In this document: piece after piece, positions 37,387 through 45,842 of the stretch
Position numbering within the stretch: the first letter of the stretch is position 1
Layout: every line of letters begins with the position of its first letter
Assembly: GCA_022225965.2 (NCBI GenBank)
Contig: JAKJXP020000145.1
Coordinates: 1 to 64,000 of the forward strand
Direction of reading: 5' to 3'
Origin: Diatrype stigma
Lineage: Eukaryota; Ascomycota; Sordariomycetes; Xylariales; Diatrypaceae
Length of the DNA: 64,000 nucleotides
Notes under the pieces: generated by a model
Told to the model about the DNA's origin: nothing
Seen by the model: only the letters and a program-made list of their open reading frames with translations
Databases searched by the model: none
Translations under genes and position numbers: made by a program

Positions 37387-39462
37387 ATGGCGACAGAGAT
37401 ATGCGCAGCTTGCAATACGATCACCGTATCGATGCTGGTGAACGGTTTCGAGCACCCCCTTGATTATCACCAGATTCTAGAGTCCAAGCTCCATTGCCAA
37501 TTCTGCGCTCTTGTCGCAAATTCCTATGATACACAGATTTGTGCCGAGCATGTAAAGGCATGCGACCGCATTCATCATGGCCGGATGGGCTGGCAATCAT
37601 CGCCTACTGGCCCTGGTCTCCGTCGGGGCATGTTTACCCTCGACTCCTACCACTCCAGCCGTTCTCTGTCTATATGTGCCTCAGAAGGTACGCAGTGGAA
37701 CCCGTGCCTTGGTCGAAGTGCATGAACAAGATGACTAAACTTCATATGTGTCTTAGAGTCCAGTCTGTTTCAAAATGGAACCATCACACAGAGGGAGATC
37801 CAAGCTGCCGATTCTCCGCGCAACTTTCGTTTGCTCCGTGACTGGCTCGAGGAATGCCGCACGAGTCATGAGGAATGTCGGCGTGGATCCTATTCGGGGC
37901 AATATTTCGACGACCTCAATCACTCAACCTCCCTACCGTTTAGGGTCATTGACGTAGGGTGCAGCGACGGTTCAGAGCCACCGCGCCTACGGACGACACA
38001 TTATCAAGAAGTGGGGAGATATTTGACCATCAGTCATTGTTGGGGCAAGATACAGCCCCCAAAGACTACCAGTGTGACTGTTGAGGCGTGGCATGTGGAG
38101 ATACCTCTAGAGCAACTATCTAAGACGATTGTGGACGCAATACGTCTTACAAGAGAATTCGGCGAGCGTTTTCTCTGGGTTGATTCGCTCTGTATTGTCC
38201 AAGACGACCCTGGCGATCTCGCAACACAGATAGGACTAATGGGGGCGATTTTCGAAGGGGCGTACTGCATGATCGCGGCGACTGACGCAAAAGGCATCGA
38301 CGGATCTTCGGATACTGACCTAGGTCTATTTCGTAGCAAACCGCAGTATTTCAAGACTGCTTGTCTTCGAGCGCGAGAAGATGAAAAAAGCTTACCTAAC
38401 GAGACACATGAGGTTTTCATACATGAGGATCCTAGACCATTTGGTCTGCGGGAAAAGCTCCGGCAGAAAGCGTGGTATTCACGCGGTTGGATCTATCAGG
38501 AACGCGAGCTAAGTAGAAGGTGTATCTTCTTCACCCAAGAAACCGTCGGTTGGAGGTGCAGCCTGTACTGGGAAACGGAACAAACGGGCGTTCCGGAGCG
38601 GCGCGAGGCCCGTACGAAGTTCAATTTAGACGATACGACCGAGGCAGGTGATGGTTATACCTACCATCCTAAACATAGAGTCCGAAGGCTATGGCAAGCT
38701 TCGGTTGAGGACTACAGTGCGACAAAGCTAAGTTACGGCTTCGACAAGAATAAAGCGTTGCAGGGCATGATGGAACGGCTAGGCACCCGCTATGGAGCCA
38801 GCTTCCACTTCGGTATCTTAGACATGGGATCGAAAGAGGAATTGTGCCGTCAGCTGCTCTGGATGCCGAAGGCGCATCATGACAGCTCGTCCGAAAGCGA
38901 CTACGACTTCACCTGTCCTACTTGGAGCTGGATGATCATGAGTGGACCGGTGACGTGGACCTTCGATGACCATACACACTCCGAACCCCTTTCCGAGGTA
39001 CAGTTCGGCCAAGTACGGGGGGACTCGCAACAACTTCATATTTCCGGCCCGGGCCGTGTCCTCGGAGTCGGGACACCGATTGGGGACATACCTCGCTTTG
39101 GCCAGCACGAAAGATGGGCTCCTGACACACATTTCGGCTGGTCGGAGGCCGAGCTGGCCTTGGATTCGGGTGCCAAGACGATCCTTTCCAACGCCGGTGA
39201 CATGATTGGGTGGATCTTATTCGATACTTCGAACGAACATGGCAACATTACCGCCGTTTCTCTCCAACAATACTTCAGGTTAGACGACGAGGAAGAGCCC
39301 CTTTGTGTCGAATTTCTAGCTTTGACTGAGGTGCCTGGGCAAAAGAGCCCACTGCCGATAAATGCACCAGGTAGATATCGTCGTGTCGGGAGAGGCAGAG
39401 TCCTTATAGGCAGCTTTGACTGGCTGGGGGGGTGTGAGCCTCACAATATCATTGTGGTTTAA
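37387..39462 (+). CDS. HET-domain protein 1
   Basis: Two exons, 37387-37687 and 37757-39462, give 668 aa. The 69-bp intron runs GTACGC...TGACTAA...TTAG and joins in frame at a Glu codon. The N-terminal 60 residues carry a CxxC-containing segment (ICAACN...CQFCAL) of a kind common before HET domains. The HET domain spans about 185-340: YLTISHCWG at 189-197, FLWVDSLCIVQDD at 239-251 and an AATDA segment near 275. HET domains trigger heterokaryon-incompatibility cell death when engaged by non-self partners. The C-terminal part resembles the usual HET-protein tail, which has no assigned function. The CDS starts about 150 bp from the end of the MITE, which may therefore contribute to its promoter or leader. 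The exact first-exon structure is less certain than the HET domain itself. Confidence 0.9.
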
Positions 39463-39778
39463 GCTTCATACATCCGCTTCTGCAGCCGTGCTTACTCCGG
39501 TCGACAAATCCCAAATCGGTAATCTTGATATAGCCCACTTTTAGTTTATTCCATACGGTTCTGTCCCTTCGAATACCTGAGCAACCTGAAGGCTGAGGGA
39601 GTTGGGCGGGGAAGAGATGGAGTGGGGTAAGGGGGAAAGGGGGCATAATAATGTAACATAAGTGTCGGAACCAACACAACCCGTCCTTTAAATCGACATC
39701 TCCCATTTCTTGTTAGGCTTCAGTCGTCCCCCCTCTATAGCCTTTTCGACTAATGCTCTATATCCGATCATTATCGTC

Positions 39779-41608
39779 ATGTCTGCGAACCAGACACGGC
39801 GCCGAACCAGCCTTGGCTCAGCTGCAAAGGTAGACAAGCCCTTGGCCCCAGCAGAATTCCGGTATCAGCCACTCGATCCAGATGTTGACTGCACGCGGTT
39901 TGTCCGAATACGACCAGCAGAGAAAGATGATGATCCCTTATCATGCGATTTGGAACATATTCCATTTGGCGATAGGCCTAAGTTTCAGGCTCTTTCATAT
40001 AGATGGGGTGATGAAAACAATCCACAGTGTATTCTGATCAACGGGGCGAGGTTTGAGGTGGGCAGGAACCTATGGGATGGCCTCCGTTACTTGCGAAGCC
40101 AAGGAGACGAAACGCTCTATTGGATTGACGCACTGTGCATCAATCAAGAAGATGTAATGGAGCGCAATAGGCAACTCCTTATGATGAAGCACATTTACTC
40201 CCGAGCGCGCACAGTTGTGGTGTGGCTAGGGGCCAGGTATTTACAATACCAAGACGAATATCCAAACCTGTGGACCCCGAAAGATGAAGAGAACAGCCTA
40301 TCGGCAAACGACAATGGTGAAACTCACAATCTACGTGAAGAGGATAATGAACACAAGATGGTGAAAGATCTGTGCGCGGATGACTATTGGAACCGCGTAT
40401 GGATTGTCCAAGAGATCGTGCAGGCACATCATATCAAGGTATGCTTCGGCAAAGAAGCCATGAACTGGCCTAGCTTCATTCATCTCGTCACAACAAATAT
40501 GCCGGATTGGGGAGGGCCCTCGAGGCTCGATAGACACCGCAAGGAAAGATATAGTGGTAGCCACACTCTCCAAAGGCTCCTGATAGACCACGAAGCAGCT
40601 CAGTGCAAAGAACCGAGAGATAAGATATACGGCCTAGTGGGCTTGGCCGCTGACGCCCACGGTTTTCCGATGGATTACCAAAAGCCTCTCGTCGATGTAT
40701 GGGTGGACACTATGGAGTTCGTGAACCAACACCAACTGATTTCAGAGCCCGATATTATTCCGTTCGGCAAATTGGTCAAACGTCTGCTCATGGTGACTCA
40801 CTCTACTCCTTTACAACAGGTCTCAACACCGTATCAGAACAAGGGTGACGATGTTCAGATGATCGAAGAAGTGAAGGGCTCAGACAACCCGAAGGTATTC
40901 CAGCAAAGTGCTTTTCTGCTCGGTTATATCTCGCATATCGGCCCATCCGTCGCCGAAATCGTCGGGAGCTTACACAAGGTAGATGAATGGGCCCAGAAAG
41001 TCCAGGAGGCTTTCAGGTCGGTGCTAGGAGATGCTCATCAAGAGAGCAATGAGCTGCTTTCAGCGATTTTGGAACTGGACCAGGAACGGCTAGAAACCGA
41101 GTGCCCGAGTCATGTCAGTACCGTTCGGTGGAAAGAGTATATCTCGTTCAACGTCCTTGAGCACTACAAATCCCACTTGTTAAAAACAAATGACTACCAC
41201 CATAAGACAGATTACTACCACGATAAGACTGGCCGTTCATACGCTCAGGAGATCTATACTCGGAAGGAGGTAAACAGCCATGCAGATCGAGGCGTCCGTC
41301 TATATCAACTCCACAACCCTGTCCTTAACGTGACGCCTTGGAAAATGGGGGTAACAGCCGGCCAAGCTCAGCCGCGAGACTTGATCTGCTGGATGAAGGG
41401 GATTCAAAAGGCCATCCTAATTCGGGTTTATGAAGGGAGCCACTATGACATGAAGATGCAAATCATTGGAACCGCCTTGGCCACAGAAGATGTCAGAAGA
41501 TATGTACCAGGTAACAAAGAAGTTCGAGCAAATCGTTGTGAATTCCTGAGAAACCAAGTATTGAAGGTCAGGATGGATGCACGGATACTCTTTCTCCTTT
41601 TGGAATGA
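39779..41608 (+). CDS. HET-domain protein 2
   Basis: Single exon, 609 aa. The start was taken at the first ATG of the frame, 316 bp after the stop of HET protein 1; the open frame extends upstream to 39710 without another ATG. The HET domain lies near the N terminus, about 68-250: ALSYRWGD at 71-78, YWIDALCINQED at 114-125 and RARTVVVWLG at 142-151, all canonical. The C-terminal half ends with a PRDLICWMKG...IIGTALATEDVRR segment typical of HET-protein tails. The architecture differs from its upstream neighbour (HET domain first, no Cys-rich N terminus, more canonical motifs), so the two are not recent tandem duplicates. No nucleotide-binding or repeat domain is fused to it, suggesting it would rely on a partner protein for recognition; that is inference. 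Confidence 0.93.
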   Translation: MSANQTRRRTSLGSAAKVDKPLAPAEFRYQPLDPDVDCTRFVRIRPAEKDDDPLSCDLEHIPFGDRPKFQALSYRWGDENNPQCILINGARFEVGRNLWDGLRYLRSQGDETLYWIDALCINQEDVMERNRQLLMMKHIYSRARTVVVWLGARYLQYQDEYPNLWTPKDEENSLSANDNGETHNLREEDNEHKMVKDLCADDYWNRVWIVQEIVQAHHIKVCFGKEAMNWPSFIHLVTTNMPDWGGPSRLDRHRKERYSGSHTLQRLLIDHEAAQCKEPRDKIYGLVGLAADAHGFPMDYQKPLVDVWVDTMEFVNQHQLISEPDIIPFGKLVKRLLMVTHSTPLQQVSTPYQNKGDDVQMIEEVKGSDNPKVFQQSAFLLGYISHIGPSVAEIVGSLHKVDEWAQKVQEAFRSVLGDAHQESNELLSAILELDQERLETECPSHVSTVRWKEYISFNVLEHYKSHLLKTNDYHHKTDYYHDKTGRSYAQEIYTRKEVNSHADRGVRLYQLHNPVLNVTPWKMGVTAGQAQPRDLICWMKGIQKAILIRVYEGSHYDMKMQIIGTALATEDVRRYVPGNKEVRANRCEFLRNQVLKVRMDARILFLLLE

Positions 41609-42204
41609 GTCTTGGCTACTAGGTTTGGGGCGTGGGAACTTAGAAAAAGATGTTGGACTCGGTTAGAGCATCACATCTTAGCCCCTTGGACGGAGTGGGA
41701 ACACGGTTGGAAATGAATTGAGAACAAGTTTGATTTGAGCTAAGGATATAATGACATGGAGAATAAAGCACCCGTACATATGACTTAAGCTACGGGTACA
41801 TGATAGGAGAGCTCCGATTATCTAATACTAACGTAAGTGTGGGCAAATAGGGTCAAGTTTTGTATGGATTGATGACTGCATACTATCTACAAGTCTAAGG
41901 GGGTCCTAGGTGGCGGTGCGCCCTACTTACATAGGCCTGGTCTTAGGCTACAATCCGGTAAGCTAGTAGACAGCCTAGGACCCTCTTTGACATTCCCATA
42001 TTCCTCAGCATTATCCATTTCTGCCTCATCCATGAATTGAAGGCGGCTGCCTGCTCACATTAAGTCACCCAGTATTAGTGGCTTGGCACCCCTTATATAT
42101 CAAGCTCGTCTACTAGTTATGTACTTCCTAAGATTGGATATCGAAACTTTTCTTCTCTGTAAAAACATATCCGTTTCCGAGTTGCTCCATACTTGATCAT
42201 TTGA
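41609..42204. other. Intergenic region with a 10-bp inverted repeat
   Basis: GGGTCCTAGG at 41901-41910 is exactly inverted at 41974-41983. The ~63-bp loop also contains TAGGCCTGG and TTAGGCTA words. It could be a small hairpin or a transposon footprint. No gene was recognised. Confidence 0.6.
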
Positions 42205-43742
42205 ATGCCACAAAGCAGCAGCCGCCTCCCGTCTCCGTGGCGGGTTACTGCAGAGAACCCCGTGCGGGTGACTCATGGGCTAGACTACGAGCGGTGTGCT
42301 GCCTTGCACAACGAACTGCTTGAAATAGGATGGGTGGGCTCCGGGAAGCGGTTGGAGTACGACGCCAATGATGACCAGGCCGAGGTCCTGCACCGTCGCA
42401 CCTGGTTTGAGTACTATGGAGAGGACGCCGAGCGCGTGCGTAGTCGACTATCGCCGTCACTGGCTGCATTTCTGGAACGTGCCCTGGTGGTCGACGCGAA
42501 CCACTCGCTATTTTATTATGTTGGTGGTCTAGCTCCCCCCGGTTACCCCTGGTTGAATCATGAGTGGGAGGCCGTGGAGACGGAACCGGATCGCTACATG
42601 ACCCTTTATGTAGCTAACGATATCGCCTCGAAGCTGGATGGTCTGGTGTAAGTTTGAGAAAGTGTGCAGCCGCTAAATGGGTGCGTCTACCGTTGTCTGG
42701 GCTGACTTGGGCTAAAAGCTTCGACCAGACAGAGAATGACGCGATTATGCAGATGTCCATCTTGGACTCATTCATAACCCGGAACGGTCGCCAGTACTGG
42801 TATCCCTTGGAGGTCGTTCTGAGCGCTTGGCTCGACATGGTTGATGTTGGGAAGGCTCAGGCTGTCGATCCCAACACAGACTCTACAAATTCGAGAATTG
42901 GTCCTTGGGTAATTCAGCCCTACAGTCAGCAGCAGTTAGATGACACTCTTCAAACCTACCATGATATCTTAGACGCTATTGAGTCTCGGGTTCCGCCCAG
43001 TGATATACCTTCGGATACGAGTGGATTACCGCTTCTTCCTGATCCTACCCTAGATGCAGCACGTATAACGTCTAGCTTTGCCCGGAAATTCATGAGTAAA
43101 GCGCGACGACCGTCATTCCGCTATATAGCGCCAGGCCTAGAGATACCCGACCCCAGCTGGTTCAGCGAGCAACCCTTCAGCGCAATCGAATCGGATCGGT
43201 TCCCCAGAGATCCATCCACACCCCCAACCGTACAATTCCCCATACTACTCTTCCGTGCCTCATCCTCTACGTTCCACGCTACGCCTAGCCCATACGGAGC
43301 AGGCGATCTCACAGGCTCACATCTTCCCTTTCACTGGCCTTGGTCGCAGGTCACTGCCTATCCCGCGGGACTGTACCTGACCGATTCGCACCTCGAGGGC
43401 CTCTGCTTCGAAGATGGCGTCCGGCTAGTATTGCCCTATGGTATCGGATCCGCCGGGCATGCCCGCACGGCCGATGGGGCGAAGTTTGGAGAGAACAAGG
43501 GAGAAAGGGGCGCCGTCGGCCGTGCAAAAGACACTTATGGTGACTTGTACCAGCTCGGTTATGTGCCGTTCATCGGATCCCACGAGGTTCGTCTGGAACA
43601 GGTGTTAAAGGCATGGCTCGAGCAGATTGTGAGCGGCCAATGGGAGGTGGGTGTGGATGGTGTGCAAGGGGGCATCAATAAGTGGAAGGAGGCAGATACG
43701 GAGACTGAATGGGCTGGTTACAAGGTTCCTGTGAGCTGGTGA
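42205..43742 (+). CDS. Conserved-looking fungal protein of unknown function (488 aa)
   Basis: Two exons, 42205-42647 and 42719-43742. The 71-bp intron starts with the consensus GTAAGT, has a GCTGAC branch sequence at 42701-42706 and ends AAAAG. It repairs an apparent frameshift and reads ...SKLDGLVFDQTENDAIMQ without a break. I do not recognise the family. Visible features are an aromatic N-terminal half (RRTWFEYYGEDAERVR, NHSLFYYVGGLAPPGYPWLNHEWE), no signal peptide or transmembrane segment, and a C-terminal third rich in Gly and aromatic residues ending GYKVPVSW. The composition suggests a folded cytosolic protein. It lies about 600 bp downstream of HET protein 2, on the same strand, and could belong to that gene run; its function is unknown. 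Confidence 0.85.
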
Positions 43743-44198
43743 CAGGGTGTTGCAGCGCGCTTCTGAGTTATGGTCAATAAACCTCGTGGCATGAAATGCC
43801 AAGTTCTCCATCCTTCGATGCTTCTATATCGTGAAGGTATCATTCGTATGAATACAGATAAGCTGCCCCTATCTCTGACTTCGTCGACAAAGGCCTAGAA
43901 CGGTGCAGGCAGATTATAACTAAACAGAACCCGTTGAGAACCCAAGCGGTCATAGGTGTGCAACCGGTAGTGTAGCTTGGTGGTAACCCAATTTAGGCTA
44001 TCCGCTTAATCGTTACCTGTTACCATAAAAACATGATCTATAATGGGGTATACGGGGCATCAACTCCGTGACAGAACTATACAGCAGGTTATTCAGGCAA
44101 TATAAGAACGACGATCACCAACCCGTTATGAGAATGCTGGCATGAGCCTCATGTGACTGCCCAACCGCGAATCATTTGGAAACCAGGATATATTTACT
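43743..44198. other. Intergenic region, nothing recognised
   Basis: Contains the promoter of the metallopeptidase-like gene. No motif could be assigned. Confidence 0.5.
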
Positions 44199-45563
44199 AT
44201 GGGGATACATTCGTCTCTCATAGCGTTATGGTGGTGCGCCATCGCCGTGAAGGGCGCTCCAACACGGCCACTAGCCGCACCGCCGGCAGAATTCACCCCG
44301 AACACGAAGGTCGGCCCCGGAGGTAGCCGGTTCAAAGACTCGGCGCACTTCCGCATCTACGACGCCGCGAGCGACGCCGTGGCCGACACCATCATCCAGA
44401 GCCTCGAGGCGGCGTACGACTGCTTCGTGGAGGGCCAGGGGTGGCGGTCGACGGGGCTGTCGTTCAACACGGAGACCGACGACGGGCCGTGGTACAAGAT
44501 GAACGTCTACAGCGTGGCGGACCTGGGGCCCAACACGGCCGCGAACACGGGCACGGACCCGGCCGAGGGGCTCAGCTTCCTCAACGTCGTGGCCGAGTGG
44601 ATGGGCACGCCCGCCATCACCGTGCACGAGTTCGGCCACGCCCTGACCTACGCCGAGCGCTACTGGATCGACCAGGGCCGCACGGGCGCCTGGTGGGAGA
44701 CGGTGGCGAACTTCGTGGCCGACACCTTCCTCACGTCCCCGACCTGCGCGGACGCGCGCGCGCGCCACGGCCAGCCCGAGGGCGACACCCTCATCAGCCT
44801 GTCGAAGGTCATCGGCGACTCGTACAAGGTCATCGTGGACGGCACGAGCGGCGGCAACTACTACGACGCGTGGCCGTTCCTGGCGTACGTCGCCAACAAC
44901 CCGGACGGGTACGCCGGCCTCGGCATGGCCAACTTCCGGAACGTGTGGCTCCAGTACAGCCGCGGCAGCAACGAGACGCCGCTGCATGTCCTCGCGCGCC
45001 TCGCGACGTCGGCCTCCATCCAGTCCGTCGTCGGCCGCTACTGGGCGCGGATGGCGTACGTCGACATCGGACACCCGAAAGCTAGGGACTTGTTCGATAA
45101 CACCAGAGGGACCCTCAACTATGCCAGTATGTATTTGACAAGCCCACGCCTTGCTTCTTTATATTGAATTCAAAGTCCATGGAAATAGCATACTAACTTA
45201 CTCCTGCTCATAGACCTGGATTCGCAAGGGGGTGGTACATACAAGGTCAAAGCGAGCCGGCAGCCGAAGTACATGGGGGCCAATATCATTCCCCTGAAGG
45301 CGACCGGCGGGTCGATCAGCGTGACGGTAACGGCCTCGGCGCCCTTTACGGCGACTTTGGCAGTCAGGGCTTCGGATAAGACCGTTCGATACGTCAACTT
45401 GGCGAATGGTCAGGGGCAGGTAAATCTCGAGAGCGGAGAGGAGGCCAGCTTGGTGGTGGCCAACACACCTAGTACACTCTACCTCTACGATCCCTTTTCG
45501 TTGAGTAGCGACGTGAGCCGGGGGCTAGACTACCAAGTGCAGATCACCGGGGCAAGCGTCTAG
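44199..45563 (+). CDS. Secreted HExxH metallopeptidase-like protein (DUF6055-like)
   Basis: Two exons, 44199-45126 and 45214-45563, give 425 aa. The 87-bp intron has donor GTATGT and a perfect TACTAAC branch site at 45191-45197. Residues 1-20 form a secretion signal (hydrophobic LIALWWCAIAV, then KGAPT). A zincin-type motif HEFGH lies at 143-147, followed about 20 residues later by WWETVANFVAD, whose Glu may be a further ligand or catalytic residue. The second exon encodes a beta-rich C-terminal domain (SISVTVTASAPFTATLAV...), probably a carbohydrate- or matrix-contact module. The overall pattern resembles a fungal/bacterial secreted family annotated DUF6055; activity is not established for it. 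Much of exon 1 is very GC-rich at third positions, unlike the HET genes upstream. It probably acts outside the cell. Confidence 0.86.
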
Positions 45564-45743
45564 TCATGTAGCTGAATGCGCAGATACGGTAGATGTTGCG
45601 GAAAAGCTATCTAACGGGGACTACAAGACTCTTCTGTTTATAGCGGTCGTTACAATGAAAGTGAAACCATCAATGTACGACTTCTAATAATGATTGATAG
45701 TTAATAATCCACCTACGCTTTCATATGATCTTCTAAGCTAGGG

Positions 45744-45842
45744 AGCCCCGACGACGTCTCCGAGGCGTACATCTACCTGATGAAGAACCAGGATGCTACG
45801 GGTTCGATCGTCAGTACCAATAGGGGCGCTACGTTGAGGTGA
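45744..45842 (+). pseudogene. Relic of the last exon of a short-chain dehydrogenase
   Basis: An open stretch of 32 codons ending in TGA reads SPDDVSEAYIYLMKNQDATG, then SIVSTNRGATLR. This matches the usual C-terminal end of fungal short-chain dehydrogenases/reductases (PxDVAEAxLxL...TGxxxxxDGG). An AG acceptor-like site lies just before it, but no upstream exons, cofactor motif (TGxxxGxG) or YxxxK are present in the preceding sequence, which belongs to the metallopeptidase-like gene. It is therefore a fragment left by a deletion or rearrangement. The normal Gly-Gly before the C terminus has become Arg-Gly. Confidence 0.65.

Noticed and set aside
37384..37725. Separate short gene before HET gene 1
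   Set aside because: Its frame joins the HET frame through a good 69-bp intron, so it is the first exon rather than an independent gene.
42648..42669. 22-bp intron, or a frameshift, in the 488-aa gene
   Set aside because: A 22-bp intron is too short and runs into a stop; the 71-bp intron 42648-42718 has donor, branch and acceptor and restores the frame without invoking an error.
44271..45085. Long open frames on both strands over the metallopeptidase-like gene
   Set aside because: Mirror of its GC-rich codon use; the secretion signal, HEFGH motif and intron structure support only the + strand gene.
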